Source of the DNA: JAMXLO01 sp037201625
GTDB taxonomy: Bacteria; Pseudomonadota; Alphaproteobacteria; Acetobacterales; Acetobacteraceae
NCBI GenBank assembly: GCA_037201625.1
Contig: JBBCGR010000002.1
Span: 62,001 to 126,000, forward strand
Length of the DNA: 64,000 nucleotides
Direction of reading: 5' to 3'
This document shows, piece after piece, positions 16,306 through 24,939 of the stretch (positions are counted from its first letter, which is position 1; each line of letters starts with the position of its first letter). The notes beneath the pieces are model-generated. The model was not told the origin of the DNA. It saw only the letters and a list, made by a program, of their open reading frames with translations, and did not search any database. A program made the translations under genes and the position numbers.

Positions 16306-17838
16306 ATGAGCGATGACATATGGTCCCACGCCGGCGAGCCGGTCACTATCGCACCGGCCGCGATCCTAAAATCGCCAGCCTTTCAGGCTCCGTATCCCAA
16401 GATCGTCAACGCCGATATCATTCCGTCGGATATGAAAGGCACACTCGAGCAACACTGGTGCAGGGGGCGGTTCGAAGAGCGGGACATTGGTGTCTTCCGC
16501 CTCAAAGGCGGCTTCGTCACCGACGAGAACCTCATTTTCGACGACGAACTGCGAGTCATGGACAATCTTGACGACGGATACAGCAGCGTCGAGATCACTC
16601 GAGCCGTCGAGACCATTCGAGAACGTCGCAAAATCGGCAGGTTGCCGTACCTCGATGGCGTGGGGATTGTGATCAAGCGACGAGCGGCCGGCAACTACGG
16701 TCATTATCTGCTTTACATGGTGCCGCTCGCACTGCTGGGCAGAAGGCTGTTCGGTGATAGGAACCCCAGATACCTGGCGCATTACACGCTGCCACCCATG
16801 AACGATGTGGTGCTGCGCTCTCTGCGGCTAATGGGCATAAGTCTAGATCGGGTGCTGATGCTCAACTACGGGGAGCCTGTCCATTTCGAAGAGATCGTAT
16901 ATTTCACGGGGCTCGCTGAGCATGGCTCGTACCTGTCGCCCGTGGCCGTACAGACCGTAGTCGAGATGGCAAGCCCCATCCCGGCCGGTGCACATCGCAA
17001 GCTTTTCGTGCGACGGATCCCGGGATGGCAGCGAGGGCGCTTGCTTCGCAACGAGGTCGAGATCGCTCAACGGCTGGCAGCGAGAGGTTTCCATGTCATT
17101 GAGCCGGGCTCCCTGAGCCTCGAGGAACAGATATCACTGTTTAAGGGAGCCGAGCACGTCGTCGGGGCGGTCGGCGCAAGCATGACCAATGTCGTCTTCT
17201 GCCAGCCCGGGACCAATGTCTCATTTCTCTGGCCCGGTGGGTTTCCTGACACATTTTTCTGGTTCATAGCAACGCACCGGCAACTCAACTATCTCGACAT
17301 CCGTGGCGATCCATTTCCGATAGAGGGCAAGGAGGCTTGGTTAGCCGACTTTTCGATCAGAGAAGCTGATATTCAGCGATTGGAAGTCTCGTCACTCACG
17401 ACCGCCTCAGATCGCAGGGACGGCGATATGATGAAGGGCATGAAGGTGCTGGCAGAACTGCATCACGGTGGAACTGTCGAGAGACCGTTGGGCGAGTGGG
17501 TGCCCGAGCGCAACAGTACGGCTTGGATCGAGGCTTTCGCCATCACAGTGCCGGACGGCATGCCATCAAACGAGATCGAGTATCAGGCGATCATGGATGT
17601 GGAGCAGCTGTCACCGTGGGTCACCGGCGGAATGTACGCTGGCTATCGCGGTATGTCGCGTCCGATAAGGGGCCTTGCCGTGCGGCTGCGCGGGCAGCTC
17701 GCCGCGCAATACGAATGCTTCTGCTCTGCGATATTTTCCGACTTTTCCGTGCTCGATCACGTTCCTTCGAGCCAATATTGCGAAGCGGGGTCGCATGCGC
17801 CGCTCATGGCATTCCAGGTCACCCTCAAGCGACGATAG
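16306..17838 (+). CDS. Family 61 glycosyltransferase with C-terminal ChW-like domain (prophage cargo)
   Basis: A 510-residue protein starting at ATG 16306 (MSDDIWSHAGEP). The region to about residue 375 is a GT61/DUF563 glycosyltransferase: NYGHYLLYMVPLALLG in the first half, KLFVRRIPG, then VVGAVGASMTNVVFCQPGT. Family members transfer sugars onto surface glycans or proteins. After a linker (about residues 385-410) a separate domain follows with EYQAIMDVEQLSPWVTGG, AGYRGMSRPIRGLAVRLRG and DFSVLDH. This resembles hydrophobic-W (ChW) type carbohydrate or cell-wall binding repeats. The lower GC and its place after the fibres mark it as a lysogenic-conversion cargo gene. The ChW link is my inference. 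Confidence 0.75.
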   Translation: MSDDIWSHAGEPVTIAPAAILKSPAFQAPYPKIVNADIIPSDMKGTLEQHWCRGRFEERDIGVFRLKGGFVTDENLIFDDELRVMDNLDDGYSSVEITRAVETIRERRKIGRLPYLDGVGIVIKRRAAGNYGHYLLYMVPLALLGRRLFGDRNPRYLAHYTLPPMNDVVLRSLRLMGISLDRVLMLNYGEPVHFEEIVYFTGLAEHGSYLSPVAVQTVVEMASPIPAGAHRKLFVRRIPGWQRGRLLRNEVEIAQRLAARGFHVIEPGSLSLEEQISLFKGAEHVVGAVGASMTNVVFCQPGTNVSFLWPGGFPDTFFWFIATHRQLNYLDIRGDPFPIEGKEAWLADFSIREADIQRLEVSSLTTASDRRDGDMMKGMKVLAELHHGGTVERPLGEWVPERNSTAWIEAFAITVPDGMPSNEIEYQAIMDVEQLSPWVTGGMYAGYRGMSRPIRGLAVRLRGQLAAQYECFCSAIFSDFSVLDHVPSSQYCEAGSHAPLMAFQVTLKRR

Positions 17839-17902
17839 GCATTATACGTGCGAGCGCACTGAGGCGCATACGATAGCCGGGCGGCCATCGTCCCGGCCTG
17901 TC

Positions 17903-18109
17903 TCAGCTCTCAGCCGCCTGAGCGAGGCGGCCGGCGCAACGGGCCATTTCTTCGAGGCGCTGTTGCACGGCCCGATATTGCGAAGCAGCCACGGGGCCTG
18001 TCGCCGGCGGACGCAATTCCATCAGCGAATTCGCCTGATACACCAGCTTCGAAATCTGCCTGAGCACGACGTCAGCCGACGGTCGGCGCTTCGCATCTGT
18101 TATGGTCAT
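17903..18109 (-). CDS. Small helical protein, unknown
   Basis: A 68-residue protein on the minus strand, MTITDAKRRPSADVVLRQIS at its start, predicted mostly helical (SLMELRPPATG, YRAVQQRLEEMARCAGRLAQ). The ATG at 18109 has a purine-rich site (AAAGGGCGAGA) just upstream. An in-frame ATG at 18197 would add a basic N-terminus but lacks a ribosome site. It is convergent with the glycosyltransferase. It may be a prophage regulator or small antitoxin-like protein, but nothing decisive is visible. Confidence 0.45.
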   Translation of the reverse strand: MTITDAKRRPSADVVLRQISKLVYQANSLMELRPPATGPVAASQYRAVQQRLEEMARCAGRLAQAAES

Positions 18110-18493
18110 ATCTCGCCCTTTCGCTGAACGCACCTGGCGCAGCTCGACGTTCGTTCTCCGGGCGACGGAGCGAAGTGCGGTCGTCGTCAGGCCCATGAAC
18201 GCGCTTTGGCTCGGCTGACGCCAGCGTTGCTGACGTTCTGACGAGGCGCAAGTGGAGCTCGGCTGCACGATCAAACCGAGCTGCCGGCATGCTCGAGAAA
18301 CTCCCCGGCGCCGGGGTTGGTCGCCGGGGAGCGCCGAGCCAGCGTAGGGTTTCGCTGGCACCCACGATGCCCCAACAGACCGTGGGCACGTCAGACTACC
18401 CGATCGGCGCGCCGGCGCCAGATGTTCCATTCCCATACGGAACGGAACGCCGGCGGCGCCCGCACCAATCCCTTCACCACCAGGAACCGAACC
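18110..18493. other. Divergent intergenic region with a 10-bp hairpin
   Basis: No convincing gene is seen in this 384-base stretch between the minus-strand small gene and the plus-strand membrane protein. It holds a hairpin with a perfect 10-bp GC-rich stem (18301-18310 with 18322-18331) and no T-run. It presumably carries the divergent promoters, which I cannot place. Confidence 0.5.
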
Positions 18494-18730
18494 ATGACCA
18501 GCAAGACCGCCACGCCGCCGGAGGGCGGCGCGCTGCCTGTCGAGGACTTCACCGCGGCCGAGCGCGCGGTGCTGAAGCATGCCGCCGAGCACTACCTCAC
18601 CGGCCGCAGGCTCGCCTGCTTCGCCTTCCGCGCCTGCGTGGCGATCGGCGCGCTCGCGGGCGCCGTGGTGGCGATCCTCGCCGCCTTGCGCGACGGCGCG
18701 CCCGCGGTCTCGCACGTGTTCCACGGCTGA
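18494..18730 (+). CDS. Small one-TM membrane protein, possible holin
   Basis: A 78-residue protein starting at ATG 18494 (MTSKTATPPEGG). A hydrophilic N-terminus of about 45 residues is followed by one membrane segment (FRACVAIGALAGAVVAILAA) and a short tail. Size, single membrane helix and the place before a candidate lysis gene suggest a holin or holin-associated protein. There is no family motif, so this is positional inference. Confidence 0.45.
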   Translation: MTSKTATPPEGGALPVEDFTAAERAVLKHAAEHYLTGRRLACFAFRACVAIGALAGAVVAILAALRDGAPAVSHVFHG

Positions 18731-18753
18731 CGGAGCGTCGGCTAACAGAGCGG

Positions 18754-18972
18754 CTACTGTTCAGTGTACGCTCGCCACTCCTGCTCGCTGAGCCAAATAA
18801 TGTGGCCGTCTACATTGGGCACTGCCAGCTGTCCTACATCGCCAGCACGGTGCTCGCCTCCACAGTGACAGCATCGCAATAGGGCATCGGGGCTGACAAT
18901 CTGATCTTCATCCCAGTCAGCGTTCGTCACCGGGCATTCGCATTCGATCCACGGTCGCTGACCGGTTGCCAT
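18754..18972 (-). CDS. Small cysteine-rich protein, zinc-finger-like
   Basis: A 72-residue acidic protein on the minus strand. Cys residues occur in WIECECPVTNADW and LLRCCHCGGEH, a pairing typical of a compact zinc-binding fold. The C-terminus HIIWLSEQEWRAYTEQ is protein-like. ATG 18972 is used; AGAGGG sits directly against it, so an upstream GTG, in frame six codons earlier, could be the real start. It lies opposite in orientation to the lysis-type genes, which suggests a separately expressed prophage cargo protein. Confidence 0.5.
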   Translation of the reverse strand: MATGQRPWIECECPVTNADWDEDQIVSPDALLRCCHCGGEHRAGDVGQLAVPNVDGHIIWLSEQEWRAYTEQ

Positions 18973-19001
18973 CCCTCTTTCTATCACATCCAGAGGCTGC
19001 A

Positions 19002-19673
19002 ATGAAGAACTCGTATCCAGAGCTGCCTGTACTTGCGTTTCGCCGCACATCGGTGGCGATGGCCGATGTCATCGCCCATCTGGCCGGGCTGCCGGTGCCG
19101 ACCGAGGCGAAGCGCTCGGCCTACGTGATGTTCCGCAACGAGTCGGCCAACGGCGCGAAGGGGATCAACAACAACTACGTCGGCGCGCAGGCCGACAGCG
19201 GCCGCTGGCCCGCCGCCTTCGACGCCCGCATCGTGGGCACCGTCGCCATCGCCGAGAACGGCACCGGCCGGCCGCGCATCTTCGTCGCCTTCCGGTCGTG
19301 GACGGACAGCGTCGAGCTGCTGATCGACCGCGTGCTGCAACGCGGCCTCTATGTCGGCGGCCGCACGCACAAGGTCATCACCATGGCCGTCGCCAGCAAG
19401 CGCGACCTGGCGCGCGCGTATCACAAGGAATGGGTCACCGGCTCTGCGACGGCCGAGCCCGGCACCGAGGCGGTCAGCTCCTTCCTGAGCATGTACGACC
19501 AGGCGGTCAGGCTGTTCGCGGACGACGCACCTGGTGGTGCACCGCGCGCGGCGCCGGCGACGGCCCCGGCCATCCCACGGACCGTACCGTCTGAGGCGAA
19601 TGCCGACATCTCGGCCGACCGACTGAACGCGCTGTCGCTCGCCGGCGGCGCGTTCCCGATCGCCCGGACCTGA
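19002..19673 (+). CDS. Prophage protein, possible peptidoglycan hydrolase-like fold
   Basis: A 223-residue protein starting at ATG 19002 (MKNSYPELPVLAF). The core RSAYVMFRNESANGAKG followed by NNNYVGAQADSGRW, then RIFVAFRSWTDSVELLIDRV, resembles the layout of glucosaminidase/lysozyme-like enzymes, in which a Glu in an ES-x-G motif is catalytic and a later F/Y-x-S-x-x-DS element follows. This similarity is weak and I do not assert activity. Its place between two small membrane proteins fits an endolysin slot. The C-terminal 50 residues are Ala/Pro-rich and probably disordered. Confidence 0.4.
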   Translation: MKNSYPELPVLAFRRTSVAMADVIAHLAGLPVPTEAKRSAYVMFRNESANGAKGINNNYVGAQADSGRWPAAFDARIVGTVAIAENGTGRPRIFVAFRSWTDSVELLIDRVLQRGLYVGGRTHKVITMAVASKRDLARAYHKEWVTGSATAEPGTEAVSSFLSMYDQAVRLFADDAPGGAPRAAPATAPAIPRTVPSEANADISADRLNALSLAGGAFPIART

Positions 19674-19783
19674 GCGCCGCTCTACCGCACCCCTGACCAG
19701 ACCTCGGCCGCGCGCCGGGGTCGCTCAGGCCGGCCGCCTCGCGGCCACGACGACGCCACCCTCACCACAACCCGGAGAACGAC

Positions 19784-20182
19784 ATGGACCTGCTCTCCCT
19801 CCTGGCGGGCATGCCCGCACTTGCCCCCTACCTGCCCATCCTGCTGGCGATCGCCGGCCTCTGCGCCGCCGCAGCGGCGGTGCTGCCGCCGCCCAAGCGG
19901 CAGGGCGCCTACTTCCTCGCATACACCGCCATCAACTGGATCGGCATGAACCTCGGCCACGCGCGCAACGCGAGCGCGCCGCCTGTCCCGCCGACGCTGC
20001 CCAAGGGCAACGGCCTGGCAGTGGCGCTGATCGCCGCCTCGCTGCTGGCACTCACGGCGTGCGCCGCACGGGCGCATGGCGGGCCGCCAACGGCGCACCC
20101 AGTCCTGCAGCCCAGCCGCGACGCCTGGCGCCTGGACGGGCCTCAGCGGCCGCCGGCGATGGTGGTCGCCCGCTGGCGGTAG
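19784..20182 (+). CDS. Membrane protein with internal lipobox-like segment, possible lysis (spanin/holin) protein
   Basis: A 132-residue protein from ATG 19784. Residues 1-35 contain a hydrophobic segment (YLPILLAIAGLCAAAAAV). Residues about 76-95 contain a second one that ends in a lipobox-like LTAC (LAVALIAASLLALTAC). The remaining 40 residues are Pro/Arg-rich, as in outer-membrane spanin subunits. Phage lysis cassettes often encode a holin, then a small Pro-rich lipoprotein. Here both look joined in one frame. An internal start for a separate lipoprotein is not obvious. Confidence 0.45.
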   Translation: MDLLSLLAGMPALAPYLPILLAIAGLCAAAAAVLPPPKRQGAYFLAYTAINWIGMNLGHARNASAPPVPPTLPKGNGLAVALIAASLLALTACAARAHGGPPTAHPVLQPSRDAWRLDGPQRPPAMVVARWR

Positions 20183-20241
20183 CCGGGCCACTGACCAACC
20201 ACCCGGAGGGCTGCGGCCCTCTCACGACGAACGGAACGACC

Positions 20242-21060
20242 ATGCCGAAGCCAACCATCCCCACCACCAGCCTGACACCCTGCGCGCCGGCGACGCCCGT
20301 CGCAGCCTATATCGGCGGCAAGCGCAACCTGGCGAAGCGCATCATCGCGCGCATCGCGGAGATCCCACATCGCACCTACGCCGAGGCCTTCGTCGGCATG
20401 GGCGGCGTGTTCCTGCGGCGGCCCTTCCGCGCGCCGGCCGAGGTCATCAACGACGCCGGGCACGACGTCGCCACCCTGTTCCGCATCCTCCAGCGCCACT
20501 ACGTGCCGTTCCTGGAGATGCTGCGCTGGCAGGTCACCAGCCGCGCCGAGTTCGAACGCCTGGCGGCGACGGATCCCGCCACGCTGACCGACCTGGAGCG
20601 CGCGGCGCGCTTCCTCTACCTCCAGCGCACGGCGTTCGGCGGCAAGGTGGTGGGGCAGAACTTCGGCGTATCGGTCGGCCTGCCGGGCCGGTTCGACATC
20701 ACCCGGCTCTCCGCCATCCTCGAGGCAGTGCACGAGCGGCTCGCCGGCGTCGTCATCGAGCGGCTGCCCTATGCCGAGATGATGGCGCGGTACGATCGGC
20801 CGGACACGCTGTTCTACCTCGATCCGCCGTACTGGGGATGCGAGCGGGACTACGGGGCGGGACTGTTCGGGCAGGACGACTTTGCCCGCCTCGCGGACAT
20901 ACTGCGCGGGATCCGCGGGCGGTTCTTGCTCTCGATCAACGACAGGCCGGAGGTGCGCGCGCTGTTCGCCGGCTTCGCCGTGGAGAGCGTGGCGACGACA
21001 TACACGATCTCCGCCGGCGATGGCGCGCGCGGCGCGCAGGAGCTGCTGATCAGCGGGTGA
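20242..21060 (+). CDS. D12-class N6-adenine DNA methyltransferase (Dam-like)
   Basis: A 272-residue adenine methylase. Near the N-terminus YIGGKRNLAKRI (Gly25-Gly26-Lys27) and motif I AEAFVGMGGVF (about residues 47-57) bind SAM. The catalytic motif IV DPPY is at residues 194-197, followed by WGCERDYG. The C-terminus IRGRFLLSINDRPEVRALF is typical of phage Dam-like enzymes. No restriction nuclease is adjacent, so it is an orphan methylase. Likely roles are protection from host restriction or regulation of phage genes. The recognition site (GATC in many relatives) cannot be read from the sequence. ATG 20242 is taken as the start. Confidence 0.88.
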   Translation: MPKPTIPTTSLTPCAPATPVAAYIGGKRNLAKRIIARIAEIPHRTYAEAFVGMGGVFLRRPFRAPAEVINDAGHDVATLFRILQRHYVPFLEMLRWQVTSRAEFERLAATDPATLTDLERAARFLYLQRTAFGGKVVGQNFGVSVGLPGRFDITRLSAILEAVHERLAGVVIERLPYAEMMARYDRPDTLFYLDPPYWGCERDYGAGLFGQDDFARLADILRGIRGRFLLSINDRPEVRALFAGFAVESVATTYTISAGDGARGAQELLISG

Positions 21061-21121
21061 GGCCCGCCTTGAGCGAAAGCCTGGTCCGATCCGGGACGAA
21101 GCGTTCGTGCCAATGGCTGAA

Positions 21122-22996
21122 TTACCGGCCGACGATCCCTTGTATCCTGGCGGCAAGCGCCTCGAGCGCGAAGGGCTTCGTCATGATCTGCATACCCGGC
21201 GCGACCAGACCGTTGCTGATGGCAGCATTCTCGGCATAGCCGGTAATTAGCAGCACATTAAGGTCGGGGCGGCGTTGCCGCGCCGCGTCCGCAAGCTGCC
21301 GACCATTCATGCCGCCCGGAAGCCCAATGTCGGTAATCAAAAGGTCGATCAACGTGCCAGCTTCAAGAATTCTTAGCCCAGAGCTGCCGTCCCCGGCTTC
21401 CAACACCGTGTAACCAAGGTCGGATAGCACGTCGGCGATAATCATGCGTATGGGCAACTCGTCCTCAACTACCAGAACGGCGGCCCTCCGCTTCGGCAAG
21501 AGCTCGGCAATAGCTTCGACCTCTGCCTCGTTGTCCACAGTTCCCAGATACCGAGGAAGGTAAATCGCAATTGTCGTGCCTTTCCCAACCTCGCTACGCA
21601 GTTGAATGAATCCGCCTGACTGCTGAACGAAACCATAGATCATCGAGAGTCCGAGGCCAGTGCCCTGGCCGAGCGGTTTGGTCGTGAAAAAGGGATCAAA
21701 GGCGCGCGCGATTGTCGTCGGCGACATGCCTGTTCCGGTGTCGGCAACGGATAGAACCACGTACTCACCGGCAGGCACGCTTCTGATGGCCACATCATCG
21801 GCTTCTGCGCGTTGTTGATTGAGAACGATGTTCGCCGCTTCGATAATCAGCTGTCCGCCGTCCGGCATCGCGTCGCGTGAGTTGATAACGAGGTTGAGTA
21901 GCGCGTTCTCAAGCTGGTTGGGGTCGCACAAGGCAGGCCAGAGCTCGGTGGCCAGTCTCGTCTCTATTTGAATCGACGGGCTGACGGTGCGGCGGAACAG
22001 ATCCGCCATGCTGCCGACAAGCCCGTCCACTGCGACTGGCTTCGGATCGAGCGTCTGGCGGCGCGAGAAGGCGAGCAACCGGTGAGTGAGAGCGGCTGCA
22101 CGGCCGACAGACGATAGTGCCATCTCGACGTATCGGCCAATCTCCGCTGTGCGCCCCTGAGCCATGCGCATGCGGATCAACTCCAGACTGCCGGAGATAC
22201 CAGCCAGCAGGTTGTTGAAGTCATGCGCCAACCCCCCGGTCAACTGGCCGACGGCTTCCATCTTTTGCGCCTGACGCAGCGCATCCTCAATCCGCTCGCG
22301 CTCCGCGGCCTCCGTTCGAAGCCTGTCATTCGCCTCGATCAGATCCCGGGTGCGCTCGCCAACCCTCTCCTCAAGCGCCTCATGAGACCGGCGAAGCCGC
22401 TCCTCCGCGTCGCGCACATCGCCCATGACCCGGAGCCGATCCACTGCCGCCGCAACAAGGTTCGCGTAGCTACGCAAGAAAACAGTATCCACCTCGGTGA
22501 ACTGTCGCGGCTCGCGGCTATCGACCTGAAGGATGCCGAACGGCTGCCTATCCTTGCCGCCTATGATAACCACGTTGGCGACTGCGCGGACGCCATTTTC
22601 TGTCAGGAACGGCGGATACCTGAACCGCGTCTCTTTAGATATGTCGGGGGAGATCATCGGTTCGCCTGTTCTGAGAGCCAGGCCTTCGGAGGTGTCATCC
22701 TCAGCCTGAATGGTTACCTTCCCCACAACACCAGCGTCCCAGCCGACGCCAGCACGAACAAGCAGCGTGTGTCCGTCCTCTTGGAGCTCCACGATTTTCG
22801 CCAGCTGAGTGCCTAACGCCTCCCCCACCAACCGGCAGGCCTCGGTGAGGATCTCGTCCAGATCTTCAGACTTCAGTGCGAGCTCGCCGAACCTCGCGAG
22901 GATGGTCTGCTGCCGCAACAGCACCTGGTGATGAGCCTCGTCGTGGTTGACCAAGTGATGTGCTCCGGGTGGCGTCGCCGAAAAGTCCGAGCACAA
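21122..22996 (-). CDS. Hybrid sensor histidine kinase, GAF - HisKA - HATPase - REC
   Basis: A soluble hybrid kinase of up to 624 residues. A GAF sensor domain spans about 30-195 (LDEILTEACRLVGEALGT to LRSYANLVAAAVDRL). A coiled coil leads to the phospho-acceptor His258 in GLAHDFNNLLAG, then the ATPase domain with DNQ-like and GTGLGLSMIYGFVQQSGG boxes (about 360-480). A C-terminal receiver has Asp556 in LLITDIGLPGG. No membrane segment is seen, so it senses a cytoplasmic signal. The start codon shown is TTG; a TTG 14 codons further in or a GTG at codon 24 is equally possible. It is convergent with the methylase, and its output partner is unknown. Confidence 0.88.
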   Translation of the reverse strand: MCSDFSATPPGAHHLVNHDEAHHQVLLRQQTILARFGELALKSEDLDEILTEACRLVGEALGTQLAKIVELQEDGHTLLVRAGVGWDAGVVGKVTIQAEDDTSEGLALRTGEPMISPDISKETRFRYPPFLTENGVRAVANVVIIGGKDRQPFGILQVDSREPRQFTEVDTVFLRSYANLVAAAVDRLRVMGDVRDAEERLRRSHEALEERVGERTRDLIEANDRLRTEAAERERIEDALRQAQKMEAVGQLTGGLAHDFNNLLAGISGSLELIRMRMAQGRTAEIGRYVEMALSSVGRAAALTHRLLAFSRRQTLDPKPVAVDGLVGSMADLFRRTVSPSIQIETRLATELWPALCDPNQLENALLNLVINSRDAMPDGGQLIIEAANIVLNQQRAEADDVAIRSVPAGEYVVLSVADTGTGMSPTTIARAFDPFFTTKPLGQGTGLGLSMIYGFVQQSGGFIQLRSEVGKGTTIAIYLPRYLGTVDNEAEVEAIAELLPKRRAAVLVVEDELPIRMIIADVLSDLGYTVLEAGDGSSGLRILEAGTLIDLLITDIGLPGGMNGRQLADAARQRRPDLNVLLITGYAENAAISNGLVAPGMQIMTKPFALEALAARIQGIVGR

Positions 22997-23553
22997 ATGT
23001 CGATCGTGTCAAGTCGCCAGCCCAATTCGCAATCTGACTGCCGTGCACTGAATTCGCTGTCGAGAGCGTGGCGTCAGCGTGCGACATCTCCGCTAGCGAC
23101 AGCGTGAGGGGGCCCGCAAGAGCTACTGATCGGCAGCTGATCGAGGGGCCATCTGTCGGGTTCGAGGCCGGGCCGGCCGAGAGTCGTCACGCGACGTTTG
23201 CCCCGCGAGAGTTGCCGAGGGCGGAGACGAGTTCATCCGTCAAATTTCCTAGCTGCCTCCGGATTTCTCAATTTCGGTCTCTGCCAAGTAATTGTAGATG
23301 TCCGCGCATGATGACCCGATCTGAATCACGCAAATAGCGCTCGTGTGGGCCGAAGTCGGTGCCGGGTTGATGTCCAGCAACGACAGCGGCGTGAGCCATA
23401 CGCTGAAGTTGGCCGCTCGGCAGCCAGTCTCGTCTCAAGCCGGATCGATGGGCCGACGGTGCAGCGGAACAGATCCGCCATGCTGGCGACGAGCCCGTCC
23501 ACGCCGACTCCATGTCCAAAATCAAGTCCGCGCGTTGCCTCGCCGAATGCCGA
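22997..23553. other. Intergenic region holding a kinase relic
   Basis: No intact gene is seen between the hybrid kinase and the next GT61 gene. The stretch contains the kinase relic at 23415-23511, and next to it (about 23265-23410, minus strand) a short coherent frame with GHQPGTDFGPHERYLRDSD that may be part of another decayed gene. The rest shows nothing I can support. Confidence 0.5.
23415..23511 (-). pseudogene. Relic of a second histidine kinase gene
   Basis: These 97 bases align without gaps to 21943-22039 inside the neighbouring kinase gene, with 16 differences (about 84 % identity). The matching part encodes the linker between HisKA and the ATPase domain (GLVGSMADLFRRTVSPSIQI in the intact gene). 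In the relic the same frame reads GLVASMADLFRCTVGPSIRL. Flanking sequence does not match, so only a fragment of a paralogous kinase survives. The orientation is the same as the intact gene. Confidence 0.7.
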
Positions 23554-24771
23554 TTAGCCAAAGATGGCCCGCAGCAATCGGCGGAACATCCCCTCCTTGC
23601 TCGGCGATTGTTCAACAGGTGGCAACCTATGACCCTGGATCTGACCGGGCGTTCCGCGCAAGAAATCCATCGCGGAGATCGTCTTCTTCTCCGCTTCCCG
23701 GTGCACCTCTTCATCGACTCTATCGATTTCGTCCAACCGGTCGGCGACGAGCTTGGTATCCGAATCCCAATGTCGCAGGTTGGGCGGCCCCTCACCTTCG
23801 CTTTCGAAGGCGTCCTGCCAGTACCTGAGATCGCAGATCATCCCAAGGTTGGCGAAACACGCGTTTGGGTAATGGGCCGGCAGCAGCTCATAGACGGTCG
23901 TGCCAGGCTCACAAAAGACGATGTTAGTCAGGCCGGCGCCATGAGGACCCGACACGATGCGAGCGCTTCGAAATAGCCGGATCTGCTCCTCGAAGCTGAG
24001 CGTGCCGGCAGACACTACCTCGTAACCCCGCTTGAGGACCTCTTCGATCACGGCGGCCTCATTCCGCATCTGGCGGCTACCCGCGTCGGTGCGCGCCACG
24101 TAGATCTTCTTGTCCCGTGACAGCGGTCGCTCCACCGCCTCGCGCAGCCGGCGATACGTCGCGAGTGCCGTGGCCGAATTGCTGAATGAAGCCCCGCCAT
24201 TGATCAGTTCGCTGAACTCGACTTTGGCCAGCGCGTATTGTTTGCTCGGATCCTCGATTGTCATCCGCTTGATGCCGGCCAGCCCGAGGAGCCGCAAAGA
24301 ATCTTCCTGCCATGAGTTCAATGGTGGCAGGGCAATGGAAACGTTGCGAGCCTGGCTGATTCGGTTGGCGGCGTGATCGATGGCGGGAAGGGCTTGGGTG
24401 ACCCAATGGAAGTAGTTTCGGTGGGCGACATTGCAGCCAACGATCACCGTGGCATCCGAATACGCCCCGACCAGGAGTGATTCCTGTACCCCGATGGCGG
24501 CCACGACTTCGTCTGGTACAAGATAGCCCGTGCCATAGATGAAGCCATCGGCATCGAACAATCCCCTGAACTCGCCATCCAGCACGACGTTGACGAACTG
24601 AAAGCTGCGAATGGTCCGCGGATCGGGATTCCACCCGAGATGTGGATTGCGCTCGGGGTGGGTAAAGCGGCGCTCGAACGCGACGTTCGCCGATAACTCC
24701 GGTCGGACAGTCCGCTCCACCGTGTAAATCTGGGCAGCGGCCTGCTCGGCAGTCTGCTTGACTAGTTCCAT
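23554..24771 (-). CDS. Family 61 glycosyltransferase (DUF563)
   Basis: A 405-residue protein with the full GT61 layout: an N-terminal beta-rich region, NYFHWVTQALPAIDHA in the middle, KKIYVARTDAGSR, then LSFEEQIRLFRSARIVSGPH and GAGLTNIVFCEPGTTVYELL. Members transfer xylose, GlcNAc or other sugars in surface polysaccharides. The substrate cannot be told from sequence. It is shorter than the prophage GT61 at 16306-17838 and lacks that protein's extra C-terminal domain. Its C-terminus (EGMFRRLLRAIFG) could contact the membrane. Confidence 0.82.
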   Translation of the reverse strand: MELVKQTAEQAAAQIYTVERTVRPELSANVAFERRFTHPERNPHLGWNPDPRTIRSFQFVNVVLDGEFRGLFDADGFIYGTGYLVPDEVVAAIGVQESLLVGAYSDATVIVGCNVAHRNYFHWVTQALPAIDHAANRISQARNVSIALPPLNSWQEDSLRLLGLAGIKRMTIEDPSKQYALAKVEFSELINGGASFSNSATALATYRRLREAVERPLSRDKKIYVARTDAGSRQMRNEAAVIEEVLKRGYEVVSAGTLSFEEQIRLFRSARIVSGPHGAGLTNIVFCEPGTTVYELLPAHYPNACFANLGMICDLRYWQDAFESEGEGPPNLRHWDSDTKLVADRLDEIDRVDEEVHREAEKKTISAMDFLRGTPGQIQGHRLPPVEQSPSKEGMFRRLLRAIFG

Positions 24772-24939
24772 CGATAGTTCTCGCCGCGTGATCTGTCAGC
24801 TGGCAGGCTAGCATCGCCGCCCACGTGACTACCATCTTGGAGCCAGGGAACGTGACGAAGGACTGGAGGGCCTACGACCCGATATTGGACCGCGAACGCG
24901 GGACTTTCCTGCACGCTCGGGTTGTGACATTCTGCGGAA

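Larger units (their letters stand above)
1..21060 (+). mobile_element. Right-hand part of a tailed prophage (structural, lysis and methylase genes)
   Basis: Nearly all genes from the left edge to the D12 methylase are phage-type and on the plus strand, in the standard siphovirus order from head-tail connector through tail tube, chaperones, tape measure and fibres to a lysis-like cluster. Packaging, capsid, early genes and integrase are not in the window and would lie to the left. The true right boundary may be further right, at the tRNA fragment at 27467-27514. A gene transfer agent is unlikely because the tape measure is 1837 residues and a lysis cluster and methylase are present. Confidence 0.85.

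Noticed and set aside
1..21060. Gene transfer agent cluster
   Set aside because: Tape measure of 1837 residues, lysis-like genes, a glycosyltransferase and a methylase do not fit the compact GTA gene order.
20076..21239. 387-codon plus-strand frame overlapping the methylase
   Set aside because: The other plus frame carries GGKR, FVGMGG and DPPY motifs of the methylase; this one is its Arg-rich shadow.
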